Below are positions 12,010 through 27,000 of a DNA stretch of 64,000 nucleotides, in pieces. Made by a program: the position numbers and the translations under genes. Position 1 is the first letter of the stretch. Each line of letters begins with the position of its first letter. Source of the stretch: Stemphylium vesicarium (Eukaryota > Ascomycota > Dothideomycetes > Pleosporales > Pleosporaceae); contig QXCR01000006.1 in assembly GCA_004380135.1 (NCBI GenBank), positions 737,697-801,696 on the forward strand. Reading direction: 5' to 3'. The notes under the pieces were generated by a model. The model was given only the letters and a program-made list of their open reading frames with translations. It searched no databases and was not told the origin of the DNA.

Positions 12010-15000
12010 ATGGTTCACAGCAACGGTGTAAGCCAACATTTGTCGATAATCAACGAGCGACCTTCGACTTTGGTTGGCCCAAGCCTTCTTCACGAACTAG
12101 TCCCACGACTGGATCACGACGCAATCGCTATCGATTTCCTGGAAAATGGATCGAAAAGGCGGAAATTCTCCTACAAGACACTGCATTCCTTGAGCGATGC
12201 CTTAGCTGCTAGGATTACAGAGATACTGGCGAAGATCGAAAGTGCTTCATCCATTATCCCAGTGTTCTTGCCACAGACCCCGGAACTCTATGTAGTTCTC
12301 CTCGCTATTTTGAAGGCAGGGAAGGCCTTTTGCCCGCTCAACCTCGACACCCCAATCGAGCGGTTAAGGTTCATCCTTGCTGACATATCTGCCGATCTAC
12401 TCATCACATCTTCACCCCATGAAAAACTCGTTCGAGCAGCTACTAGCATTCATGTGGTATCGGCCGATCGCGAACTTCCTGGTCGTGACGACTATTCCCT
12501 TGATAAGCTACCACAGTCTGATACCAATGACCTTGCATATGTGCTCTATACATCTGGATCTACTGGCCTGCCCAAGGCTGTGAGCATATCTCACCGCGCC
12601 GTTACCCAGAGTTTGCTAGCCCATGACCGTCACATCCCAGATTTTTCCCGGTTTCTTCAGTTTGCCGCGCCTGTGAGTGTAAACTCCCATAATCTGTTCT
12701 ACATACTAACCATTGAAAGACCTTCGATGTCTCCATTTTCGAGATATTTTTCCCATGGTTTCGGGGTAAAATCTTGGCTGGCTGTACGCGCGCGCAAATG
12801 CTCGACGACCTTCCAGGGACGATAGGCAGCCTACATGTTGACGCCGTCGAACTCACGCCAACAGTCGTCAGCAACCTACTTAATGGCCGTTCCAGTGTGC
12901 CCAGCCTCAAACTGCTTCTCACGATTGGAGAGATGCTTACCCAACGTGTCATCGACGAGTATGGCGGCAACGCGTCCAAAGAGAGCATATTGTGGGCCAT
13001 GTATGGACCAACGGAAACGGCCATACATTGCACGTTATGGCCGCACTTTCCGACAAGTTCCTCAACGAGTACGATAGGCTACCCACTAGACACTGTTTCT
13101 GTCTTTGTTCTTGCAACTTTCCCAGAACCACAGCATTCGGGCCCTTTCGAAATTCTTCCATTGGGCGAAGTAGGCGAGCTCGCGATTGGCGGCCCGCAGG
13201 TCGCCAAAGAATACCTCAATCGGCCGGACCTTAACAGTACATCCTTCGTCGAACATCCTTCGTATGGGCGTCTCTACAAGACTGGTGATAAAGCCAGAAT
13301 CAATGAACATGGATTTCTGGAGTGCTTAGGTCGCGTCATAGCTGGTCAGGTAAAACTGAGAGGCCAGCGAGTTGAGTTGGGAGAGATTGAGGAAGCAATC
13401 ATGAAGATGGAGAGCTGTCGCGCAGCGACAGTGATTATCATACAAGAAAATCTTGTCGCCTTCTGTAGTGTTGGGCCTGGAACATCACATACAGATGTAT
13501 TTGCAGCCTGCAGGCAGTGGCTTCCTGCTTTCATGATTCCGTCGGATATATGTTTTATCGACGCGATGCCACAGCTTCCATCTGGTAAGATCGATAGAAA
13601 CTCCCTTGCGCAGACGTATCTTCACTCAGGCTCGAATGATGCAGCTTCATCTGCTATCGTCGACTTTGGCGATGCCGTCAGCCACTCGATTTTGAGCGTT
13701 GTCAGACCACATACCTCGCAAAATCTCAGGTTAGAGACAAAGCTTGCCTCTGCCGGACTGGACTCTCTGAAAGCCATTCGTATCGCCTCCGCGCTACGCA
13801 AAAAAGGATACGAGCTTGGAGCCATCGAAGTGCTGTCGGCTGCAACTCTTGCAGATCTCATTGAGGCCTGTAAGAAGCATAAAGGCGAAATCGCACCAGT
13901 GGGCCAGAAAGAAATACCATCAAAAGATCGAACTCACGCGGTCTCTCCTCATCTGGATCCTCGGCCGACTGGGATCGCTCATATAGCCCCTTGCACACCT
14001 CTGCAAGAAGCTCTGCTAGCAGAAACGCGAAACAGACCTTCGGCGTACTGCAACTGGATAGAGATGGAGATTTCAGTCGCTTGTACATACGAGGAGATTG
14101 AACATGCACTTCGACATCTGGCCCAGCATACAGAAGTTCTCCGCACCGGCTTCTTTACCGAGTCTCAAAATGCAACCGTCTTTTCACAAGTTGTCTGGAA
14201 AGAACTCTTGGTTTCGCAGATCCAGAAGGTACCCAGCTTTTCTAGACAATACTTGTTGCAATCTGACGATGACTTGCTACGGCCGCTCAACATCCAAGTC
14301 ATGGCCTACTTCCCACGGCCTCGCCTTCTCTTCCAAATGCATCATGCTTTGTATGATGGTTGGTCTTTTGACCTACTACTTCGCGATTTCGACAAATGTC
14401 TTCGTGGAGAGAGATTCACGGAAAGACCATCTTTCCAGGAAGTAATCCGCTACTATACAGGTGAAGATCGGTCCGACAATTACGCAGATGCCAGAGAATA
14501 CTGGGCCACCCTTCTGAGCGACTACATTCCAACGCCTCTCCCGAACTATCATGGAAAGTTGACTCATAGTTCGGACGTACATCGATTTTCAGGTCGATCT
14601 ACTATCAGCAGAAACGAGCTTTTCGAGCGGGCTCGCGAACTGTCCGTAAACCCTCAAGTCTATTTCCAGGCAGCCACTGCGTACGTCTTGAGTCTTTACA
14701 GTGGTGCTGCTGATGTCGTTCTGGGCAATGTCACTTCAGGGCGTATGATACCTGTGGACGGAATTGAAGATATCATTGGACCTTGTATCTCTACGCTTCC
14801 CTTCCGCATCAATTTCGGAGATTCTCGCTGTGTTCGAGATATTCTGTATGGAACTCAACAACTTAATCGAGAAAGCCTGCGATACAGCGAGCTACCACTA
14901 CGCGATATAGCGAAGGCAGCCAGAATCAAGCCCGGCTTGCGGTTGTTCGAGGCCTTGTTCGTATGGCAGCAGTCCATTGTCTCCGACGTAAACTCCTCCC

Positions 15001-18000
15001 TTGTTGCAAAGGTTGTCGACAGTGCAGATGAACTAGAGTTTCGGATAACACTAGAGTTCGAGCCGGTCGACGACTACATTTCATTCCGCGGCACCTTCGA
15101 TGCCTCAAGTATGCCAGAAAGTCAGATCCGGCACCTTTTTCGACAAATTGACGAAGTTGTGGGGGCGTTCATGGCGAACGTTGATTGTGGCGTCGATAAG
15201 ATCAACCAATGTTTCACTACGCCTTCGTTGTCTATCGCCAACCCCGCGCCAATACAAGATCGCTTTGCATATGGCCCATCTCATGCAGTGGAGCGGTGGG
15301 CCTTGACCGATCCAGATCGAACGGCTATCATATTTGGACATGATCTCGATGGTGTGATGGAGGTGAAGAACAAGGCGACATACGGCGTGCTGAACTCGCG
15401 CGCCAACCAATTCGCCCGCGTTCTTGCCGAACATGGTGTGGGCAACGACCATCTCGTGTGCATCATCATGGAGAAGTCAATCGACCTCTACACCGCTATT
15501 CTAGCTATACTCAAGCTTGGATGTGGCTATCTACCGCTCGTTCCAGACACTCCCGTTGATAGAGTGAAGCGCATCATAACCGACGCTGGAGCGACAGTAT
15601 GCGTTTCCGAATCGTCGTTTTCACCGGATCTACGGCGAGAACTCTCGGTTGATCTCATCGACTTCGATCTTACCAAACTTACTGACTATTGCGACCAGAA
15701 CATGGACATACCGTACAACGGAAAGCACCTTGCGTATGCTGTTTTCACTTCCGGCAGCACTGGAACGCCGAAAGGTGTTCTTGTGACGCAAGATAACCTC
15801 ATGAGCAATTTGCAGTACCTTTCAACTGTATATCCTTATTCCATGGACTCGCGGCTGCTACAAGCGTGTTCGCAAGCTTTTGATGTCAGTGTCTTTGAGA
15901 TATTCTTTTCATGGTACGCTGGCATATGTCTATGTTCGGCGACGAAAGAACATCTTTTCCGAGACCTCGAGGCTGCTATCAATAATCTGGGAGTCACACA
16001 TCTCAGCCTCACTCCAACTGTCGCCACCCTGGTAGAGCCGCGGAATGTGCCGAAGGTCGGCTTTCTGGTGACCGCTGGCGAAGCCTTGACAGAACATGTA
16101 CGCAGGAGGTGGGCAGGTAAGGGTTTGTACCAAGGCTACGGCCCTTCCGAGACCACTAACATCTGCACCGTTCGATCTGCGGTCACTCCTGACGACCTAA
16201 TCAACAACATCGGGGCGCCATTCAGTAATACTTTAGCGCTCGTGCTCGACCCCGAGACCCAAACCATCCTTCCTCGTGGTGCTGTTGGAGAATTGTGCTT
16301 TGGCGGAGCACAAGTGTTTCGCGGCTATCTTAACCGGCCTGAACTCAATGCTCAGAAGATCATTGACCATTCCATCTACGGCAGAATCTACCGGTCTGGC
16401 GACATGGGAATACTTCTCCCGGATGACTGCATTCTCTCCACAGGTCGTACAGACGACCAGGTCAAGATCCGGGGCCAGCGCGTCGAGTTAGGAGAAACCA
16501 CTTCGGTGATGCTTGATCATGAAGCTGTCCAAGACTGCGTTACTCTAGCCTTACACCACGCCAACAATACCCAAATTCTTGTCAATTTCTGGGTGCCTTC
16601 CGCGGCTTCTGTCAAAGAGTTTCGAAGCTTAGAGCCGTCAGAATTCGTTGCAGAAATTCGGGAACTCTTCGATCTGCTATCGCGATGTTTGCCGACATAC
16701 ATGGTCCCTTCTCACCTCGTTCCGATTTCTCTCCTTCCCATGACGCCGCAGGCCAAGATAGACAAACGTGTCCTGCAGGGCTTGTTCAACAGCTTGGGAG
16801 GAGATGCCTTGACTCGAACGACGCACTCGAGTGGTATCAGAGAAGCAGACCAAGACGAATTATCATCGCAATGGGAAAGAGATGTCGTTCAAATCTTACG
16901 TCAAGTGCTTGGTGCACCTCCGAATGAGCTTCTGCGAACTTCTTCTTTCTTCAACTTAGGTCTCGATTCCGTATCAGCTATACGCTTCTGCAGTGAGTTG
17001 AGAAAGGCGAAGTTAGGCGATTTCTCTGTGTCGACAGTGCTTCGGAATCCGTCGATTGCCAACTTAGCATCCTTGGAAAGGCCACCGCTATCATCGCAAA
17101 AACCGAAGGTTCAGTCCATGGATGTAACGAACTTATTCGGGGCCGCGCAACTCCAGCGCATTCGCTCACGTTTTGAGGAAGCCGGCGGTCGAGTGGTTAA
17201 GATACTGCCTTGCACGGCACTGCAAGAGGCAATGATATCGAGCGGGGTATCCTCAACTGCATTGACATACTGCAACGTAATGTCTTTCGATGTCAGAGGC
17301 GACCGCCACCGGCTACAACAGTGCTGGGATGCTGTGCTTCATCGGCACGAGATTTTTCGAACTTGCTTTGTTGCAACAGATGATCCACGTTACTCATTCG
17401 CGCAAGTCGTTTTACAGGACTATGAGGCTGTTTGGCACGACCATAGCACCGAAAAAGGCCTTCACTCGCGCATCAGCAAAATTATCTCGGAGCTCATGGA
17501 AGCCAACAAGCCTCCCCTTTACCTTGCCCTGGAACGGGGAAAGGGATCAACCAAGTTGCTTTTTTGCTGTCATCATGCGCTCTACGACGGAATTGCCATC
17601 TCCACGCTCCTTAGAGAGATCCAGCAACTGTACCACGGCTATCAGCTACCACCGCCCATCTCGTATGAAGTCTACTTGCAGCACATGCTTGACCAGGACT
17701 TTAGCAGGATCGATCAGTATTGGTCTGATCTTTTCAAAGACTTTGAACCCGCATTTTTCCCTAATGTCACCGGAAAGAGCTGGGCTACGCAAGCCAATCC
17801 TGCAACTTCGTCAAGATGTCTGGATATCCCGCTTGAGACCTTACGAAAGGCGTGCCGGGCCAACTCAGTGTCGCTATTGTCAGTTATTCAGACTGCATGG
17901 GCGAAACTACTTGCCTTATATACTGGACAAAGCGACGTTTGTTTTGGTAATGTCGTAAGTGGCCGGAGCTTCCCAGGAGACGACCTTGATCGCTTAGTCG

Positions 18001-21000
18001 CACCGTGCTTCAACACTCTGCCAATCCGCGCCAACTTCAACTCCAACACAAGCAACAGAGCCCTGATGGATCTCTTACACAATCTCAACGTTGAGATGCT
18101 CGCTTTTCAACTGACTCCACTCCGTCGCCTACTGAAGATTACATCCCCGGAGACTAGCCGCCTGTTTGACACCCTTCTGATACTCCAACAGCCTACAGCC
18201 CCACTGGATGACTCCATGTGGAAGCTAGAGCAAGACTCAGGCGATATGGATGTACCTGTAGTGTGTGAGATGTTTCAGAACCCAGTCAAAAACACATTGA
18301 CGCTGTTATTGCACTACCATACATCGCTGTTATCCGAATCCGAGGCCTCGATTATGATGGAAACCTTTGATGCTCTTCTATCGTCTCTTGTTGAGACTCC
18401 GAATTTGCCAGCGGGCGACATGCAAATGGTCCCTTCTAGGCTTTGGGCGATATCCAATACGGAAGCGAGGCAGCTCGATGTTGACTTAACATTTTTGCAC
18501 TCCGGCTTTGAGCGCATGGCCTTGCTGCACCCAGATCATATCGCTCTAGAATTCTGGCATCCTCAGGGAGAAAACACGCAATGGTCTTTCAAAGACCTAA
18601 ACCGGGAAGCGAACAAGATCGCACATGCGCTGATCAGAGCCGGCGCTGGACCTGAAGATATCCTTCCTGTTCACATCGCGAAGAGACCACTATACTACGC
18701 GAGCATACTGGGGGTTTTGAAAGCTGGGGCTGCATTCGCACCAGTTCACCCCGAGTTGCCTGAAGCACGCAAGCAACTAATGTTTACAGAGTTGAGACCA
18801 AAGTTAGTCCTATGCTGCAACGAATCACTCGTTGATAAGCGTCTTACCGAGGCAACGGTCATCGAAGTTGAATCTTTGATGCTTTCTGACGATTCAAACC
18901 CCGTTGTTGAAGGCCTTAAGGATACCAACTTGGCTTATTGTTTGTTCACATCTGGTTCTACTGGCGTTCCAAAAGCAGTCAGCATGGAGCACCATGCTCC
19001 GATTCAGACAATCGAAAGTTCTAGAAGCCTTGTCCCCTGGACTCCATCTTCGCGGCTCCTTCAATATGCAGCGGTTACCTTCGACATGTGCTATTACGAC
19101 TGTTTCCTTGCATGGACACTTGGCTTCACTCTTTGTGCCGCACAGCAAGGCGATCTACTGAACGATCTCCCGCGAATCACAAATGCACTGGAAATCGATT
19201 TGCTTGACCTTACACCCTCTGTTGCGGTATCGCTGAAAAGAGTTGATGTTCCAAAAGTGAATTGGCTCTATTGCATCGGCGAAGCCATGCCACCCGCCGT
19301 AGCGAAGGAGTGGGGTGACGCGTGTGTCAACTCCTATGGTCCGACCGAGGCGGCTTTTTGTACCACAATGAGCCCAGTCTCTAGAGGTGGAAACTCATCG
19401 ATAATTGGCAAGCCTTTCTCGACTACATCTTTCGCAGTCTTCCCACTGGAGGGCCAGACACCATTACCCGTCTTGAGTGTCGGAGAGCTTTACATCGGGG
19501 GCGCACAGCTTGCCCGTGGCTATCTTGGCAAAGCCGATCTTACACGTGAGCATTTCGTGAAGCGCTACGGCCGAAGGTTTTACAAGAGCGGTGATATGGT
19601 GCGCATGCTGAGCGACGGCAATTTTGAGTTCATGGGTCGCAGAGACGACCAAGTAAAGATTCGCGGACTGCGAGTGGAGTTGGGTGAAATCAACAGTGTT
19701 CTTGAAGATCACGACCCCGATGTAGTCTCTGTTACTACGCAGATCTTACGAAGAGACGCAACAGCAAGATTTCAGCTCGTATCTTTCCTGATTTTGCGCC
19801 GATCCGTCGACCAGAACGATACGTTCGAGTTTCAGCGGAGGTTCAAAAAGATAGCGAGCAGTCATTTACCCTCTTACATGGTACCTCAATTCTATCTAGT
19901 TGTGGATAAGATACCCAAATCCATGGCTGGTAAGATTGACAGAAAAGCCCTGACTGACATTTTTCGACAATGCTCGGATGCGACTCAACTCTCGAATGGT
20001 GTATCACATGCTGCAGAGCATGAGTGGTCTGACGTCGGACTTGAGGTTCGAGAAGTTCTTGCGAGTCTATCAAAGACTGCGGTACACGATATCTCGCCTG
20101 AGACATCCATATACCAGCTTGGTCTTGATAGCATCAGTGCAGTTCAGGTTGCATCTGCTCTCCGTGCCCGGGGACACTCAATCAGCGCCACCGATGTACT
20201 GAGATACACCACATGCGAAGACCTTGCCAAGTACATGAGTCAAACACCTGTATCTAAAGCCTCTACAATTCCGCAGTTCGATTTCAGGGCTTTCGAGAAC
20301 AAGTACAGAGCAAGTCTGCTACGAGATCATGGCATCCAAGATGATCACGTTGTCACCGTCCGCCCAGCTACACCTCTCCAGAATGCGATGGTATCGCAAT
20401 TCCTTGCTAAGGAAGGGACCGTCTATATGAATTATCTTCAGCTACAACTGGTGGCAGGTCTTGACAAGCGGAAACTGAAGGACGCGTGGATATCTGCGAT
20501 GGAGCGCCACAGTATGTTGCGCACTGGGTTTGTTCATGTCAATGATCCTCTGAGCTCTTTTGCGATGATTGAGTTCACTCCAAATTCTGCCAGCCTACCA
20601 TGGAGTGTAGCAAGAAATGACGACTCGCCGCCAACTGATGAGTGGCTACGGCAAATACAGCTCCAAGCCATCAAAGAGCTCCACATGCCTCCCTGGGCAA
20701 TGCGAATCATCGAAGGAGAAGGACATGCCTCCCTCAATTTGGCCATGTTCCATGCGCTTTTTGATGCGCAAAGTCTCCAGGAAATGCTCCACGATGTTGC
20801 AGCCTTTTACGACAACCAGACTCTTCCGCGGGTACATTCTCTAGACGAAGTTCTCAGCAACATCATGCACCTCAGCAAGCAAGCCAACAGTCCCGAAGAA
20901 TCATTCTGGGCTGACCTCGGAAAAGTGGCTAGCCCATCTCGGTTCCCTAACCTTGCGCCTTTAAGGTACAACCTGGAGCCACTTTCAGTATGCGTTCGAA

Positions 21001-24000
21001 AATCTTCAAAGTCACTTCCTGAGCTTGAAGCTGGGTGTCGTCGGGCGAATACTACGATGCAAGCCGTGGGTATAGCGAGTTGGCTTTCCCTACTGTCTTC
21101 TTATACCGGGGAAAGCTCCGTTACATGCGGAGTCGTGCTTTCTGGTCGAACCTCTAAGGCTGCCGAGAAAGCCGTGTTTCCATGCATCAATACTGTTCCA
21201 TACACATGCACAGTGTCGGATGATAGGGCGAAGATGCTTGACTCTATCACAGCTCTGAATGCCAGCATTCAAGAACACCAACTTACTCCTCTTAAGGACA
21301 TCCAGAAGCTGATGGGCTTTCCGAATGAGGCACTATTCGATACCATATTCGCTTACCAGAAACTGGCAAGTGACGTAAGCCACTGCGAGCTTTGGACTGT
21401 GCGCGATGAAAAAGCCACCATTGAGTATCCGATCTCTATAGAACTGGAGCCAAAGAACGGACGATTGGAATACAGGCTTACGCATCTTCCGCATATCGTC
21501 CCGGAAGAGCAAGCTGCTCTGATCCTCACGCAGCTCAATCACTTGATTGAGAGTTTCCTCTTTCACTCCGAGACGTCTATTACCATGGTAGAATACTCCC
21601 AGCTTCTGCATTCCATCACTCCACCAAAGGAAGACGAATTGGTATCGGATGTCAAGCTACTTCATGAGCTGGTAGAGGTCACTGCGAAAAAGTACCCCCA
21701 GCGTAATGCCTTCGAATTCACATCCAAAGAGCCCAACAACGAGCGCTCAACAAAGCGGTGGACCTATTCTGAGCTCGACCGCGAAGGCAATAAACTTTCG
21801 CACTTGCTTGCCATCCATGGCATTAGTCCAGGAAGCCTTGTGGGTGTGTGCTTCGACAAATGTCCAGAGGCCTCTTTCGCCATGCTAGGCATCCTGAAGG
21901 CTGGATGCGCCTTTGTCGCTATTGACCCAGGAGCGCCTGCTGCTCGCCAAACCTTCATTATCAACGATTCCGGAGCTCAGGTAGTGCTTTCCATGAATTC
22001 CCAATCTGCTGGCTTCAGGGACACTGCCAATGTGCCGGTTTTGGATCTCGATCAGGTCGACTGCTGTTCGTTTCCGGAACACAAGCTTCTACACAACGAG
22101 ATTAGTCCAAGTGACCGCAGCTATTGCTTGTATACTTCCGGTACGACTGGTACGCCGAAAGGTTGCGAGCTGACTCACGAGAATGCCGTACAAGCAATGC
22201 TGGCCTTTCAGCGTCTGTTTGCTGGACACTGGGACGAAAACTCGCGATGGCTTCAGTTTGCGTCTTTTCACTTCGATGTCTCAGTTCTGGAACAATATTG
22301 GAGCTGGTCCGTTGGAATCTGTGTCGTATCTGCACCCCGAGACCTTGTATTTGAGGACCTTGCAAAATCTATCCGCGATCTCGGTGTTACTCATATTGAT
22401 CTAACGCCTAGTCTCGCCCAAATCCTGCATCCAGACGATGTACCAAGTCTCTGTAGAGGGGTTTTCATCACCGGCGGCGAGAGCTTGAAACAAGAGATTC
22501 TGGATGTGTGGGGCCCAAAAAGCGTGATTTACAACGGCTATGGACCTACGGAAGCAACAATCGGATGCACCATGTATCCACGCGTTCCCACGAATGGAAA
22601 GCCATCCAACATCGGTCCTCAATTTGATAACGTGGGATCATTGGTTCTTCGTCCAGGATCCGACATTCCCGTGTTACGAGGAGGCATCGGCGAACTGTGT
22701 GTGTCTGGAAAACTCGTTGGAAAGGGCTATCTCAACCGCCCCGATTTGACGGCGGAACGCTTTCCCTATCTCGAACGTTTCAAAGAGCGCGTGTATCGAA
22801 CAGGCGATCTTGTCAGAATCTTGCACGATAACACATTCCAATTTCTGGGTCGCGCTGATGATCAGGTCAAATTGCGCGGCCAGCGCTTAGAGGTAGCTGA
22901 GATCAATTCCGTCATCAAGTTGTCTGATCATGACATCTCAGACGTCGCGACATTTGTATTGAAGCACCCAAAACAACAAAAGGAACAACTAGTCACCTTT
23001 CTGGTTTGCGGGAAGCGCTTGAAGGCCCAGCCGGAGGTTCTGCTTGGTGATACCAGGGAATTGAAGATCGCAAAAGAGGTCTGCCACGACAAGCTTCCAC
23101 CTTACATGATTCCGACCCACTTCGTCCCACTCACTGCCATGCCACTCAATGTCAACAACAAGGCAGACGGCAAGAGGTTGAAGCAGATGTACGAAGCCCT
23201 TTCGGTTAGCGACCTACAAAACTTGTCAGCCACTTCTAGCTCCCCAGATGAGCCCTGGTCGAAAAAGGAAAATGCTATCCGCGATGTGCTGTTGCAAGTC
23301 CTGGACATTTCCCATGATGACACGACCAAAGACACCAGCTTTTTCGAACTGGGCATGGACTCCATATCCGTGATTGGTGTTGCACGAGCCTTCAAAAAAG
23401 CTGGATTTGCGGAAGCAACTGCCTCTACGATATTGCGAAATCCGACCGTTCGACGTCTTACCAAAGCGTTGAGTGGCAGCAACACGATTGGTGGTAGCCG
23501 CGGATCCATACTCGCAGCACAGCAGACTATCAACGCTGTTCAGCATCGCTATAGGCGCGAAGTAGCTGAGAGTTTGAACATCGAGCCCAGCATGATCGAA
23601 GCTCTTGCCCCATGCACGCCTCTACAACAGGGAATGATCGCAAGATCACTAGAGAGAGACGAAGGGCTCTATTTCAATTCCTTCCGATTCAAATTGCACA
23701 TGAGCATCAACGAGCACAAGCTACAAGAAGCATGGAAAAAGGTATCCACATCGACCCAAATACTACGCACCGTGTTCGTCGAGACTGGAGAAGGCTATGT
23801 GCAAGCTGTTTTGAATGGCGATCACTCTACCAACATCATCGAGACATCCTCAGATGACAAGTCGCTCGTCAACCACATGGATCAATTGCGACAAAGCTGG
23901 CTCAACCTCAATCATACAGAGCTTCGATGTCCAGTCGAACTACACCTCATCACGACGCAGTCGCAGAAGTTGCTCGTCTTACATATCTTCCACGGATTGT

Positions 24001-27000
24001 ACGATGGTAACAGTATCGCTCTGCTAATACAGGCCTTTTGGGAGTCCTACAATGGAAGGGATTCGCCGCACAATGCGCCCTCCTTCCACGCGGCCCTTGC
24101 ATATGGTCCGCTACGAGTTGTTGATGGCGCGAGGGAATTCTGGCTTAGGCAAATGTCAACAAATACCGTAGCCCTTCCAAAGCTGTTCGGCGCGTCAGAC
24201 CAGGATACTATCTTCGTCACGCGCACAGTTCATACCTTACAAAACTTCGACTCCATCAGAAGAAAGCTCAACGTCACAGCGCAAGCTACCGTACAAGCTT
24301 GCTGGATCGGCGTACTTCAGCAATATGTCAAAGGCGACGTAGCAACCGGCATAGTTGTTTCCGGACGTAGCATTGATCTTGAGGGCGCAGATTGTGTCAT
24401 AGGTCCCATGTTCAACACTATTCCACACCATCATCGGGCTCAAAGCAGCGAATCGTGGTCATCAATCGCCAAACGAGTACACGAGTTCAACATGGAAGCC
24501 CATCTTTATCAGCATACGCCTCTCAGAGACATCATGAAATGGTGCAAGAGATCCCCAAGTGAACCGCTTTTTGACAACCTTTTTGTGTATCAAGTCGCAC
24601 AAGAAAGCGAGAAGTGGGCAAGAAATGAACTTTGGGAGATGTTGGATGGAAACATTGTTGCTGATTACCCGTTAGCGTTCGAGGTGGAACATATAAGAGA
24701 CGGTGGTCTGAAATTGACACTGGTCGCCCGAAGAGGCATAGCCGATGCACAGATCGCAGCTAGCCTCTTAGACCGCTTCGAAGTGGCGCTAAATCGGGTG
24801 CTTGAAGATCCATCGAGTACACTCGAACTTCCAGTCAATCTAGGGAATGCAGCTCGTGACATCACCACAATTAATTCGAAGCCTGGTCATGACACCAATG
24901 ACACACCCGCCTTCTGGTGGTCTGACAACGCGATTACGCTTAAAGAAGAGATTGCGGCGTTGACAGGGACCGAGTCTGGAATCATCAACGAGGCGACGTC
25001 CATATTCGAGCTTGGACTCGATAGCATCGATGCGATTAAGCTGTCCTCAAAACTCAAGAAGCGGGGAGTGGAGCTTCCTGTGAGCGGTATTATGCACGGA
25101 TTGAATATCCAAAAGATGGTACAGAACATCGCGACCAAGGGCGATAAGATCAGGAAATCTTACACGCTTTCTCATCTGGACCTTTACAAGCAAAAGCTAT
25201 CGACGTATCTGGAACACCATGTGCACGAAACGGACGACGTCAGAGAGGTACTCCCTCCAACGCCATTGCAAGAGGGCATGCTCGCCGAGATGAAAGCATC
25301 GGATTACACGAGATACTACAACCATGATGTACTGAGACTTGATCTGGCCACTGACATCAGTAGGCTAAGAGAGGCTTGGACGACGGTTGTCGCAGCTTCG
25401 CCAATCTTACGCACTGGTTTCATCGAGGTGGACGACCCAGATATGGACACCTCCTTTGCGCAAGTCATACATCAACAACCACATGACTTCTGGTCGCAAA
25501 TCAGCTCAAACACTGCAACCGATTTTACGTCAATCTTTGGGGAGCTTCGAAAACATGCGATCCGTAGAGCACTTTCAACGCCAGCATTCCATCTTACTTT
25601 CATCGACACACCGGGCCAATGTTACCTCGTATTATCCATTGCCCATGCATTGTATGATGGGGTTTCCCTCGGTTTGTTGCATTCTGATGTACACTACGCC
25701 TACCACGATGACTTCAAAGCTCGACCGTTTTACGGCCCCGCTTTGGCAGATATCTTAGCCGCTTCTGGATCCAACGCTGCCGGTTTCTGGCAAGATTATC
25801 TGTCTGGCGCTCAAAACAGTGCTTTCTCTGCTGAAGTCGACGCATTCGACGCAACTCCAAGCGTTGTTCATCGCTTTGAAAAGGACAGTGGGGTGGCATT
25901 GGACGACTTGCAAACCTTTGCACGAAAGAATAATGTATCCCTCCAAGCCGTCGGGCAAACAGTCTTCGCTCTGGTATCTGCTTCTTTCACTGGATCCCTC
26001 GACGTCACCTTTGGCTCGGTGCTTTCGGGACGTGAGAACGAAGAAACAGCCCAGCTTATGTTTCCAACTATGAACACCGTTGCTGTACGAAGTATTCTCC
26101 ATGGAACAGGAGCTGAGATGTTGCGATATGTACAAGAGAATCTGACAAACATCAAGCAATGGCAACACTATCCACTCCGAAAAGCTTTATCACAGATTGG
26201 GGTCGAGGGCAAGTTGTTTGACAGCCTCTTCATCTATCAAAAGGATTTGGTGCAAGAGAACGGCAAGAACAAGAGACTATATACCAGTGTTGAAGGCCAC
26301 AGTGAAGTCGAGTATCCTGTTTGTGTAGAGATGGAAGTGGTGCAAGAGACATTGGTTTGGCGCTGCGCGGTGAAAGAGGAGGTATTCGACTCAGAAGGAG
26401 CGCAGCAATTGCTGAAGCGAATGGATGAGGTACTGCGTGTGTTGATGGCCCGACCAGAGGCGTCCGTCATAGATACCCACGCAGAAGGCACCTCGGTATG
26501 CGGCTTACCAGTTTCCAAACCACAAGACGTTCGTGTTACACGACGTCCCGAAGACGTCGATGGAATCCTCGACGGTGGCGGGCAGGACACAGTAACGGTC
26601 AGCAAGATCCGCGAGGTGCTATCTGCTATTTCCAAGACACCTGAAGACGAGATAGCAGCTGGCATGACAATCTTCCATCTAGGACTCGACTCTATTAGCG
26701 CGATTAAGGTATCATCTCTGCTTCGTAAAAAGGGCATTGTGCTTAGCGTTGGTGAGATGCTCCGCGCTGGCTCAGCTGAGAAGATGGCAAAGCTTGTGGA
26801 TACGCGTGCCGTCGAATCGCCAAAGGAAGACAACAACTACCAAGCCATTCTCGACGTAGCAATGAAAGATCTGGACAAAGCGGATATTTTGCGTCGTGCT
26901 GGTATCAACGAGAAAGATGTGGCCGATATCATGCCAGTCACCGCCGGACAACTGTACATGCTAGCGATGTGGTTGAACACCAAAGGTAGCAGTTTCTATG

